A DNA stretch of 13,342 nt, from assembly GCA_905202595.1 (NCBI GenBank), contig CAJKSP010000053.1:1-13342 (forward strand), given 5' to 3'. Positions 7,280 through 13,342 of the stretch are shown one piece after another. Under the pieces are notes generated by a model. The model did no database searches. It saw only the letters and a list, made by a program, of their open reading frames with translations, and was not told the origin of the DNA. Source of the stretch: an uncultured Sutterella sp. GTDB taxonomy: Bacteria; Pseudomonadota; Gammaproteobacteria; Burkholderiales; Burkholderiaceae_F. Both the position numbers and the translations under genes were made by a program. How positions within the stretch are numbered: position 1 is the first letter of the stretch; each line of letters begins with the position of its first letter.

Positions 7280-7452
7280 GATAGCGCCTCTGCAAAGAAG
7301 CCGTCGCAGCTTCTAGGCAGGAGTCACAGCCGTATTCCGGCAGTGCCCAACGCTCGTCCGTACCCGGGCGGTCGTTTCGGCGGCTCGTCCTTTCACGCTC
7401 CTCGATGGGTGTCCCCTCCGAGCGCTACTCATTCTTTGCCGCGCCTCTATCA
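7280..7452 (-). ncRNA. Lysine riboswitch (L-box) aptamer
   Basis: Read on the minus strand, this 173-nt stretch has the five-helix lysine aptamer architecture and consensus landmarks. P1 is GATAG at the 5' end with CTATC at the 3' end, and the 5' strand reads GATAGAGGCGC as in known L-boxes (GATAGAGGTGC). P2 is GCGGC/GCCGC, enclosing GAGTA and GAAAGGACGA, the conserved internal-loop pair. P2b is GCGCTC/GAGCGT. P3 is AACG/CGTT with inner CCG/CGG. P4 is CACTGCCG/CGGCTGTG with one mismatch. P5 is CTGC/GCAG capped by AGAAGC/GCTTCT. The P2 loop ACCC and the P3 loop GGGT can pair, as in the known kissing-loop contact. Lysine binding stabilises P1. It controls the permease at 5703-7112 and probably the amidohydrolase behind it. 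The landmarks were recognised by eye; no covariance search was possible. Confidence 0.9.
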
Positions 7453-7502
7453 ACAACTAGTTTTCCGAGCCAAAATGTCTCATGAAAGGCGCGGGCCTGT
7501 CT

Positions 7503-7528
7503 AGTCGGAGTTCAGTCGGAGATCGACT
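7503..7528. promoter_or_regulatory. Candidate LysR operator
   Basis: A direct repeat AGTCGGAG at 7503-7510 and 7514-7521; the second copy starts a perfect interrupted palindrome AGTCG-GAGAT-CGACT (7514-7528). It lies between the LysR gene and the riboswitch transcript, where an autoregulating LysR-type protein would bind. Size and symmetry resemble LysR boxes, but the classic T-N11-A core is not exact. Confidence 0.28.
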
Positions 7529-7635
7529 CTCTTGAGAATGTTGTCCTTTTGGCAAATTGAATGAGGAAAACGCAGTAGCTTCGGTGCGCTGCCTGTCGGC
7601 GGCGAAGCAGGGACGTGAGCCGCACCTTCGCGGAA

Positions 7636-7666
7636 TTGGCTTCTTTCTCCTGCGCATGTCTATAGT
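7636..7666 (+). promoter_or_regulatory. Possible promoter of the LysR gene
   Basis: TATAGT at 7661-7666 matches the -10 consensus at five of six positions. TTGGCT at 7636-7641 is the nearest -35-like sequence, but the 19-nt spacing is longer than ideal. This would give a leader of about 105 nt. Weak prediction. Confidence 0.28.
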
Positions 7667-7730
7667 TGAGAGGGTTTCAACTTCGGAAGAGCTTTGCCGC
7701 AAAGGCTCTGGAGTTGCTGATGCGATTTCG

Positions 7731-7760
7731 CCGGCAGGGCGCTCGGCCGGGTTCTTTTTT
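7731..7760 (+). terminator. Terminator-like hairpin in the LysR leader
   Basis: CCGGC/GCCGG (7731-7735 with 7746-7750) followed by GTTC and six T residues, with a further T-tract at 7766-7773, all just ahead of the LysR start codon. The stem is only 5 bp with a 10-nt loop, so it may be chance. If real it would attenuate LysR expression. Confidence 0.25.
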
Positions 7761-7780
7761 GTTCGTTTTTTTTCACAAAC

Positions 7781-8764
7781 ATGAAGATTCGTCAGCTGGA
7801 AGCCTTTCTAGCCGTAGTCGAGAGCGGCGGTATCCGTGCCGCTGGCCGCGCCATTCACGTGTCGCAATCGGTAGTTGCGCGTGCAATCGCACAGCTTGAA
7901 GAGGACTATCACTGCGTGTTTTTTGTGCGGAGAACGAACGGCCGATGCGAGCTGACGCCTGAGGGCCGAGCGTTTCTGCCCTACGCGACGTCAATCGTGG
8001 AGGATCTCGAGCGTGCTCAAGAGGCGATCGCGCAGATGAACGGCGGGGACAACGGCACTGTGCGCGCCGCCATTTCACCCTTCATCCCGGGCGAAGTGAC
8101 GATTAAGGGTCTTAGGCTCTTTCGAAGCCGCTACCGGCGCGTCAACCTTGAGATCCGCGACGGGATCTACTCGAGCGTCATGCCGATGCTCAACTCAAGC
8201 CTCATCGACTTTGCCATTACGCTCATCACCGACAATCTGATTTGGCCGGACGATTCGATCCGCACGAAGACCCTCTTCAAAGTGAAGCAGGGCCTCATTG
8301 CCAATCATCGCCATCCCATTTTCAAAAGCTCGAATCCTCAGGATGTTGCGCGCTACGAAATGATCATCTCAGCCGGCAGCCAGGAAGCCGCTCGGCAGCG
8401 CGTGGGCGAAACCTTTGTAAAAAAGGGCCTTGCATGGCCGGTGAACATCACGGTTTGCGATGCGCTTCTGCACGATCAGCTGCTCAAAGCGTCCAATTCG
8501 GAAGTAATCGGCGTGGTGCCCTATTCGCTGCATTCGATGAGCGAGCGCGACGCCTCCGGAGAAACGATTCTCAAGATCATCGACTTCGGGAAGACGCCAG
8601 ACTCGAACATGCTTGCGCTTCCTCCGCTTTCGGCCACCTACCTGGTGAAGAGCAACGTGCCCATTACGCCGGCGGCGCAGTATTTGGCCGACTGCATGCT
8701 GTTTGCCATCAAGGAATGGGTGAAAGCGAATCCGTCGCTTTTCACGGAGGTTTGCGAGGACTGA
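7781..8764 (+). CDS. LysR-type transcriptional regulator
   Basis: A 327-residue LysR-family regulator. Residues 1-62 form the winged helix-turn-helix: MKIRQLEAFLAVVESGG, then RAAGRAIHVSQSVVARAIAQ as the recognition region, then FVRRTNGRCELTPEG as the wing. A linker helix (about 63-88) leads to the periplasmic-binding-protein-like effector domain (about 90-305). These proteins act as tetramers and respond to small metabolites. The divergent neighbour is the riboswitch-controlled permease, so that gene and the regulator's own are the likely targets. The ATG at 7781 gives the standard N-terminus; no Shine-Dalgarno sequence is visible, as a T-rich stretch and CACAAAC precede it. It ends at a strong terminator (8806-8841). 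The effector is unknown. Confidence 0.93.
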   Translation: MKIRQLEAFLAVVESGGIRAAGRAIHVSQSVVARAIAQLEEDYHCVFFVRRTNGRCELTPEGRAFLPYATSIVEDLERAQEAIAQMNGGDNGTVRAAISPFIPGEVTIKGLRLFRSRYRRVNLEIRDGIYSSVMPMLNSSLIDFAITLITDNLIWPDDSIRTKTLFKVKQGLIANHRHPIFKSSNPQDVARYEMIISAGSQEAARQRVGETFVKKGLAWPVNITVCDALLHDQLLKASNSEVIGVVPYSLHSMSERDASGETILKIIDFGKTPDSNMLALPPLSATYLVKSNVPITPAAQYLADCMLFAIKEWVKANPSLFTEVCED

Positions 8765-8805
8765 TGCAAGCTCGTCCGCATCAGCCCATTCGGCTGCCGT
8801 TCTGC

Positions 8806-8841
8806 GCCTGAGAGCTTTTCTGCTCTCAGGCTTTTTTTTTT
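8806..8841 (+). terminator. Rho-independent terminator of the LysR gene
   Basis: Perfect 10-bp stem GCCTGAGAGC/GCTCTCAGGC, 6-nt loop, then ten T residues (8832-8841). The group II intron begins 3 nt after this T-tract, so the hairpin is probably also the intron's target-site landmark. Confidence 0.92.
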
Positions 8842-9374
8842 GCTGTGCTCGGTATGGGCACGTTCTAACGGGTGAAAGTCCCGAGAGGGGGCGGCAGTGG
8901 CAACCTCATAGCCAAGAGCAAGGTGTGCGCCGCGAGGTGCAAGCTGAAAGAAGCTGGAGGCAAACCCTTGAGCTGATGAACAAGAACCTCATTAGGCACA
9001 AGCTGGCGGATAAGCTCGCCAGACAGAGCGAAGTCCGATAACTGCACGGAGCCGGTGGTGTAGATGAGGCAGCTGCATGAGGGGAAAGAGCGTGAACTTA
9101 CCCGGGGAGATCTCACGGACGCCGCCCCGATCGGGGTGACGGAGTAAAGCCTGTTGTGAGAAGTCAGCAGAGGCCATAGTACCGGGCAGGATGGTGTCCG
9201 GGAAGGGCTGAAATCAATAACAGGAGGCGTCCGACGCAGCCGACGACCAGGTAACTGCTGGAAATCCGATGAGGAGCCCGAAGCATGGAAACCGGCGGAA
9301 CCGGAATCTAGCGCAGGGTAGCAGTGGGTCGAAGGACGAGGAGGAGCAAACGCCGCCGCAAGCAAAGGCAACGA

Positions 9375-9590
9375 ATGGTCACACTGGAAGCCATCCTTGA
9401 ACGGAACAAATTGAACCGTGCCTACAAGCAGGTCAAGTCGAACAAAGGGGAACCAGGCGCCGACGGCATGACCGTGGACGCACTGCGGGACTACCTTCGT
9501 GCGCACGCCGTCGAGATAGTGGAGACCGTGAAGGCGGGGAAATACAAACCTCAGCCCGTACGCCGAGTCATGATCCCGAAGGAGGAGTAC
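9375..9590 (+). pseudogene. Truncated group II intron reverse transcriptase/maturase
   Basis: The ATG at 9375 opens a typical N-terminus of the intron-encoded protein: LEAILERNKLNRAYKQVKSN, KGEPGADGMTVDALRDYL, then GKYKPQPVRRVMIPK. This covers only the start of the reverse-transcriptase domain (RT0/RT1). After IPKEE, where the family continues with a GIPT-type motif, homology breaks off at about 9590. The reading frame then runs through ribozyme sequence to a stop at 9797. The catalytic YADD motif, the thumb and the maturase domain are all absent. In another frame, LAKQLGSLNHTDKCQ (from about 9590) could be what is left of the C-terminus, which would make this an internal deletion with a frame change. 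No functional reverse transcriptase can be made. Confidence 0.82.
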
Positions 9591-9701
9591 TGGCCAAACA
9601 GTTGGGTTCTCTCAACCACACTGATAAATGCCAAGCTCCGAAGTTGGGATGGACGTACCGGGGGACATCTACAAATAGGATGTTCCCTGAGGTTATTGAT
9701 A

Positions 9702-9775
9702 ACCGCCCACTGCGGATCCGCACGGTGGGTGGTGTGGAAGGGGGTGAAGACCAAAAGTCCTCACCCCTATCCAAT
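9702..9775 (+). ncRNA. Domains V and VI of the group II intron ribozyme
   Basis: Domain V: ACCGCCCAC (9702-9710) pairs with GTGGGTGGT (9725-9733); a two-base CG bulge (9723-9724) separates this from the cap TGCG-GATC-CGCA. The lower stem holds a CGC at the position of the catalytic triad. Domain VI follows, with GGTGA and GAC paired to GTC and TCACC around an A-C mismatch, loop CAAAA, and a candidate branch-point A at 9769, 6 nt before the 3' end. Confidence 0.8.
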
Positions 9776-9801
9776 CGTCGGACCGCGCAGGTCCTGAGTT
9801 G

Positions 9802-10344
9802 CTATCGGGTCTTTTTCCGCCGGAAGACAAGCATCGCGGCAAGAATCAGGCCGAAGACGCAGACGGCGAGGCCGTTCGCGACGAATTCGGGAAGGCCCTC
9901 CTGCACGCCGACGAAGGCGGCAAAGGCCCCGAACATCGTGCAGACGGCGGCGATGAACTGAAGCGGCTGATTGCGGCGGCGACGCGTCGAAGTCTGAGCC
10001 GGGCGGGCGGGTTTGCCGCGGAATTCATCCAGGACGGATCGGCGGCGGGGAGCGGCTTCGCCGGCAGGAAGGGCCGCCGCGTTGGACTGAGCAGCTTTGG
10101 CAGCCGCCTGCGCTTCAGCTGCGTCCCGAGCACGCTCGCGCGCAACGGTGCGCTTGAGCGCGGCAATGAGGTCGCTCAGGCCCACGCCGTCGCTTTTGTC
10201 GGCGGCTGCGGGCGCCTCGATGCCGGAAGCGGCGCCGAGGTTCGCTGCGCGCAGCGCATCAGCTTGGCTGGCCTGCATGGCTTCGACGTACTTCACGAAG
10301 TCGCCGTCTGCCGGCTCGAGACCGAGCGGGTCGCGTGTTCTCAC
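9802..10344 (-). CDS. Small membrane protein of unknown function
   Basis: I do not recognise this 180-residue protein. Residues 1-125 are hydrophilic, rich in alanine and charge, with low complexity (for example ARERARDAAEAQAAAKAAQS) and arginine clusters at about 100-102 and 121-124. Two hydrophobic helices follow (about 128-147 and 154-174), and the chain ends in a basic tail FRRKKTR. Both termini are probably cytoplasmic, with a short hairpin through the membrane. The GTG at 10344 is chosen because AGAGGA precedes it at proper spacing; the frame is open up to a TTG at 10401 that lacks such a site. It is a single gene on the minus strand, downstream of the ATPase but separated by that gene's terminator. 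The group II intron lies 26 bp beyond its stop, in the opposite orientation. Confidence 0.65.
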   Translation of the reverse strand: MRTRDPLGLEPADGDFVKYVEAMQASQADALRAANLGAASGIEAPAAADKSDGVGLSDLIAALKRTVARERARDAAEAQAAAKAAQSNAAALPAGEAAPRRRSVLDEFRGKPARPAQTSTRRRRNQPLQFIAAVCTMFGAFAAFVGVQEGLPEFVANGLAVCVFGLILAAMLVFRRKKTR

Positions 10345-10481
10345 TGCTGAAATTCCTCTGCCTAGCGGTTGTTCTTGGCGCACTGAGAAGCCGCCGTTCA
10401 AGCGGCCGCATGCGCTTCTTCTTGGAGAATAGCGCGGAAGCGTCCCAGCGCGCAGGCCTTTCCTGTCCTCTCTTCGTCAGC

Positions 10482-10524
10482 AAAAAGCGCCGCACGCCTT
10501 AAAGTCGAGGCGTACGGCGCTTTC
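10482..10524 (-). terminator. Rho-independent terminator of the P-type ATPase gene
   Basis: Inverted repeat AAAGCGCCGTACGCC/GGCGTGCGGCGCTTT on the minus strand, 15 bp with one mismatched or wobble position and a 10-nt loop, followed by further T residues. It lies about 37 bp beyond the ATPase stop and separates it from the small membrane protein gene. Confidence 0.88.
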
Positions 10525-10560
10525 AAGTCTGCAGATGGATGGTTGCAGCCGGCTGGCGGG

Positions 10561-13311
10561 CTAGGCGGGCATGGCGGCAGCCGGCTTGCGGGCGGCGGCG
10601 TTCGCTTCGGCGCCGCGCTCCCCGGCTTTGGCTTCGATGTCGGCCGCCATGCGGTCGAGCTTCGCTTTGGCTCGCATCATGCGCATGCCGTTGGCGACGA
10701 CGATGAGGCACGTGCCCGTATCGGCAAAGACCGCCATCCACATCGTTGCCATGCCGCCGAGGGCGAGGGCGGCGAAGAGGATCTTGATGCCGAGCGCAAA
10801 TACGATGTTCTGAATGAGCACCGAGTGCGTCATGCGCGAGAGCCGCACGAGGGTTGCCACAGAGGAAATGCGGTCGTCCATCACGGCGACGTCGGCCGCT
10901 TCGATGGCGCTGTCCGTGCCGCGAATGCCCATGGCGATGCCGATGTCGGCCTGAGCGAGAGCGGGCGCATCGTTGATGCCGTCGCCCACCATCGCGGTGA
11001 GGCCCTTCGCCTGCAGCTCGCGGATATGGGCGAGCTTGCCTTCGGGGAGCAGTTCGGCAAAGACGTTCTTCAGCCCCACCTTGGCTGCAATGGCATGGGC
11101 CGCTCGGGCATTGTCGCCCGTGAAGAGCCAGGGCGAAATGCCTTCGGCTTCGAGCTGGCGCAGGCCCATCGGCGTGTCGGCCTTGACTTCGTCGGCCATG
11201 GAGAAGACGGCCATGACGCCGAAGGCGTCGACGAGCGCGGAAGAAGACATGCCGCTTGCCGCCGCTTTGTCGAATGCGGCTTCAACGGCGGGCGTCGACA
11301 GGCCCATTTCCCGAACAGCCTTGGCGCTCAGCAGCTTCAGTTCGCCTTTGCCGATGCGGCCCTTGACGCCCTTGCCGGGGAGCGCCGTAAAGTCGGAAAC
11401 CTCAAGCGGGTTCATGCCGCGAGCCTTCGCAGCGGCGGCAATCGCCGCCGAGAGCGGGTGCTGATTCATGGCGCCGAGGCTCGCTGCGAGCTCGAGGGCG
11501 CGCGCTTCGCCGACGCCGCCGAAGACGGCGATGTCTTCGAGCTGAGGCTCGCCCTTCGTGAGCGTGCCCGTCTTGTCAAAGCCGACGTTCTTGATCTTGC
11601 GCGCTTCTTCAAGGAAGAGCCCTCCCTTGACGAGGAGGCCGCAGCGGGTGGCCGTCGCGAGCGCGGAGACGATCGTCACCGGCGTGGAGATCACGAGCGC
11701 GCAGGGGCAGCCGATCACGAGGAGGCAGAGGCCCTTGTAGAGCCAGCCGAGCCAGTCGCCGAGGAAGAGCGGCGGCACGATCGCGGTGACAAGCGCCGCG
11801 AGGAAGACAATCGGCGTATAGACCTCGGCAAAGCGGTCGATGAAGCGCTGCACCTGCGATTTGGAGGCCTGTGCGTTTTCCACGGCTTCAATGATGCGCG
11901 CCGTAAGGCTCTGCGAGGCGGCGGCCGTGACGACGACGTCGATCGTCGAGGCGAGGTTTACCGTGCCCGCCCAGACAGAATCGCCAGGCGCAGCTTCTGC
12001 CGGCATGGATTCGCCCGTCACCATCGACTGGTCGAGGGACGTGCGGCCCGTAAGGATTCGGCCGTCAAGCGGCACGCGGTCGCCAGGGGCGACGCGAATG
12101 ACGGCGCCGGGTCCCACTTCGCCGACGGGAACGGATTGGAAGTCGCCGTTCTCGCCTTTAACGTTCGCCTTTTCCGGCGCTACGCTCATGAGGTCTCGGA
12201 TGGAGCGGCGCGCCTTGTTCATCGAGAGGCGCTCGATCGCCTCGGAGATTTCAAAGAGCACCATGACCATGGCCGCTTCAGGCCAGGCCGCGATGAGAAT
12301 GCCGCCCGTGACGGCCACCGCCATGAGCGCGCTCATGTTGAGCTTGCCGTGAAGGGCGGATCGAATGCCGGTTTTGAACGTGCGCAGGCCTACGAGGGCA
12401 ATGGCTGCAACGGCCAGAACAAGGCTCAGAATGGTTGCGCTCATGCCGGGCCAGGCAACGGCGCCGTATTCGTGCGTGAGCTCGACCGCTTCGGAGGCGA
12501 AGGCGACGACGAGCGCGAAGATGTAGCGCCCCCACGGCGTGCGGTCTTCGTAGGATTCATCGTGCTTTTCAGATGCGGCGGCAAGGATGCTCGAGTCATA
12601 GCCTGCGCGGCGGATCGCTGCCTGCGCCTTCTGAGCGTCGTCGGGCGCCACAGAGATGGTGCGGCTCGAGATGCTGAATTCGCCGGATATGCCGGCCTTC
12701 TTGAATTCGCGTTCGATTTCGCCGGCTTCGACCGGGCAGTCCATTTCCGGCACGGAGAGGAGCGTGCGGCCGGCGCTGCCTGAGGCGGTAGGCGCTGCGC
12801 TCACTCGCTTGGATTCGTAGCCGGCGCTTTTGACGGCCGCTTCTGCCTTTTCGAGCGCGCCGTGAATGAGCGGGACGCGGATTTCGCGGCGAGCCGTATC
12901 GAGCACGCACCCTTCAAGGCCGAGCTTCTTGAGCTCGCGCTCGATCTGGCCGGCCTCAACGGGGCAGTCCATTTCAGGAACAGAGAGAACGTTGCAGCCT
13001 GCGGCCGCATCGGGCTGCGGCGCCGGCTCGATGCGCTCGGATTCGTAGCCCGCATTGGCGACAGCCTTTTCGGCGAGCTCGAGCGCGCCAGGGCTGCCGG
13101 GCACGCGGATTTCGCGTCGCGCCGTATCCAGTTCGCAGCCTTCAAGGCCGAGCTTTTTGAGTTCGCGCTCGATCTGGCCCGCTTCAACGGGGCAGTCCAT
13201 TTCCGGAACGCGGAGCTTTGCTTGCGGCGCTTGGGCTTCGGGCGCGCGGATGAGGCTGAAGGCTTCGCCGGAAGCCTCAAGGGCACGCCTCGATTCCCAG
13301 CACCTTCGCAT
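10561..13311 (-). CDS. Zn/Cd/Pb-type P1B ATPase with three N-terminal metal-binding repeats
   Basis: A 916-residue inner-membrane heavy-metal efflux pump. Three tandem HMA-like domains (about residues 35-95, 111-171 and 187-241) share VPEMDCPVEA. Then come the transmembrane segments and cytoplasmic domains with all P-type landmarks: actuator TGES (432-435), membrane metal site CPC (535-537), phosphorylation site DKTGT (Asp579), the HP motif (618-619) in the nucleotide domain, TGDN (731-734) and the hinge MVGDGINDAP (774-783). Asp864 in ADTGTCLIVVANGMR of the last helix is the hallmark of the Zn2+/Cd2+/Pb2+ (ZntA/CadA, P1B-2) group rather than copper pumps. It is longer than ZntA (about 730 residues) because of the extra N-terminal domains. 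An in-frame TGA lies 12 nt before the ATG at 13311, so that ATG is the farthest possible ATG start; no ribosome binding site is evident and a later start before residue 35 is possible. It is terminated at 10482-10524. No metal-sensing regulator gene is in the window. Confidence 0.95.
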   Translation of the reverse strand: MRRCWESRRALEASGEAFSLIRAPEAQAPQAKLRVPEMDCPVEAGQIERELKKLGLEGCELDTARREIRVPGSPGALELAEKAVANAGYESERIEPAPQPDAAAGCNVLSVPEMDCPVEAGQIERELKKLGLEGCVLDTARREIRVPLIHGALEKAEAAVKSAGYESKRVSAAPTASGSAGRTLLSVPEMDCPVEAGEIEREFKKAGISGEFSISSRTISVAPDDAQKAQAAIRRAGYDSSILAAASEKHDESYEDRTPWGRYIFALVVAFASEAVELTHEYGAVAWPGMSATILSLVLAVAAIALVGLRTFKTGIRSALHGKLNMSALMAVAVTGGILIAAWPEAAMVMVLFEISEAIERLSMNKARRSIRDLMSVAPEKANVKGENGDFQSVPVGEVGPGAVIRVAPGDRVPLDGRILTGRTSLDQSMVTGESMPAEAAPGDSVWAGTVNLASTIDVVVTAAASQSLTARIIEAVENAQASKSQVQRFIDRFAEVYTPIVFLAALVTAIVPPLFLGDWLGWLYKGLCLLVIGCPCALVISTPVTIVSALATATRCGLLVKGGLFLEEARKIKNVGFDKTGTLTKGEPQLEDIAVFGGVGEARALELAASLGAMNQHPLSAAIAAAAKARGMNPLEVSDFTALPGKGVKGRIGKGELKLLSAKAVREMGLSTPAVEAAFDKAAASGMSSSALVDAFGVMAVFSMADEVKADTPMGLRQLEAEGISPWLFTGDNARAAHAIAAKVGLKNVFAELLPEGKLAHIRELQAKGLTAMVGDGINDAPALAQADIGIAMGIRGTDSAIEAADVAVMDDRISSVATLVRLSRMTHSVLIQNIVFALGIKILFAALALGGMATMWMAVFADTGTCLIVVANGMRMMRAKAKLDRMAADIEAKAGERGAEANAAARKPAAAMPA
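12589..13209 (-). repeat. Three tandem HMA repeat units in the ATPase gene
   Basis: The cysteine of each MDCPVEA motif recurs at exactly 76-residue (228-nt) spacing: Cys40, Cys116 and Cys192. Units 1 and 2 are nearly identical in protein over about 37 residues (EMDCPVEAGQIERELKKLGL and the LDTARREIRVP that follows) but carry many silent differences in DNA. Unit 3 is more divergent. The usual CxxC metal motif is replaced by a single Cys followed by P-V-E. Confidence 0.85.
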
Positions 13312-13342
13312 TGATGAAGATCAGCGCTAGGTTAAGGAAAGC
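13276..13342 (-). CDS. 3' end of a possible upstream gene (partial)
   Basis: On the minus strand an open frame enters from the right edge and ends with TGA at 13278-13276, after 21 codons reading AFLNLALIFINAKVLGIEAC and a final P. The stretch is hydrophobic and looks like the last helix of a membrane protein, but it is too short to identify. It would overlap the first 36 nt of the ATPase ORF in another frame, suggesting translational coupling or that the ATPase starts a little later. It could also be chance open frame. Confidence 0.3.

Larger units (their letters stand above)
8845..9775 (+). mobile_element. Group II intron with internally deleted ORF (copy B)
   Basis: A self-splicing retroelement of about 931 nt. 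The 5' end GTGCTCGGTATGGGCACG fits the group II 5' splice consensus (GUGYG-like), and AACGGGTGAAAGTCCCG and GAAGTCAGCAGAGGCCATAG are typical of the domain I ribozyme of bacterial introns. Domain V (9702-9733) and domain VI (to 9775) are intact in outline, and the 3' end matches copy A at 1-53. Placement directly behind an intrinsic terminator is the insertion habit of bacterial class C introns. Complete ORF-bearing introns are usually around 2 kb or longer; here the reverse-transcriptase ORF in domain IV stops after about 70 codons, so some 1 kb is missing. The RNA may still splice or be mobilised in trans by another copy's protein. The exact 5' boundary is inferred from consensus. Confidence 0.87.

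Noticed and set aside
7535..7660. Possible second structured RNA in the LysR leader on the plus strand
   Set aside because: A few short GC hairpins can be drawn (for example around 7580-7600), but no riboswitch consensus could be matched and the folds are no better than expected for GC-rich DNA.
8865..9506. 213-codon minus-strand open frame across the intron 5' part
   Set aside because: It overlaps structured ribozyme sequence and the start of the reverse-transcriptase remnant on the other strand, and its translation has no domain features.
9780..9794. Hairpin GGACC/GGTCC after the small membrane protein gene as its terminator
   Set aside because: Only 5 bp and no T-tract on either strand.
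10543..12783. 746-codon plus-strand open frame opposite the P-type ATPase
   Set aside because: It is antisense to a fully motif-supported ATPase. Its translation is rich in His, Arg, Gly, Asp and Ala with no domain, typical of the mirror frame of a GC-rich gene.
1..13342. CRISPR arrays, tRNA or rRNA genes, phage genes, defence cassettes
   Set aside because: Looked for regular short repeats with spacers, tRNA-like arms and known phage or defence proteins on both strands; none was found.

Overview
The window is a GC-rich bacterial chromosomal segment with tightly packed genes and strongly GC-biased third codon positions. Gene content and protein style suggest a betaproteobacterium, perhaps a gut-associated Sutterellaceae-like Burkholderiales. 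This is an inference: there is no rRNA or other phylogenetic marker in the window.

Layout. Positions 1-53 are the 3' tip of a group II intron whose body lies off the left edge. Next is a minus-strand aldo/keto reductase (174-1028) with its own terminator. Two plus-strand genes follow: a membrane-anchored coiled-coil protein I do not recognise (1330-2688) and a WYL-domain transcriptional regulator (2794-3810). Convergent terminators (3839-3919) separate these from two minus-strand genes, read in the order APC-family amino acid permease (5703-7112) then YtcJ-like amidohydrolase (3930-5543). A LysR-type regulator (7781-8764) is divergent from the permease. A second group II intron (8845-9775) sits 3 nt after the T-tract of the LysR terminator; most of its reverse-transcriptase ORF has been deleted. 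To the right are a small two-helix membrane protein (9802-10344, minus) and a 916-residue Zn/Cd/Pb-type P1B ATPase with three N-terminal metal-binding repeats (10561-13311, minus). The ATPase start overlaps the last codons of a probable upstream gene that runs off the right edge.

How the parts work together. The strongest unlabelled signal is in the 668-base gap between the permease and the LysR gene. On the minus strand, 7280-7452 folds as a complete five-helix lysine riboswitch aptamer. About 90 nt downstream is a perfect 10-bp hairpin followed by a U-tract, just ahead of the permease ribosome binding site. The 3' strand of aptamer helix P1 can pair with the loop of that terminator. This suggests a transcription-attenuation switch that stops permease expression when lysine is abundant, which makes the permease a probable lysine or basic amino acid importer. 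The amidohydrolase downstream has no terminator ahead of it and is probably in the same lysine-controlled unit. Lysine riboswitches are best known from Firmicutes, Thermotogae and Gammaproteobacteria, so one here would be notable if the betaproteobacterial assignment holds.

The two intron copies are in the same orientation about 9.7 kb apart. I see no CRISPR array, tRNA, rRNA, prophage or defence cassette.
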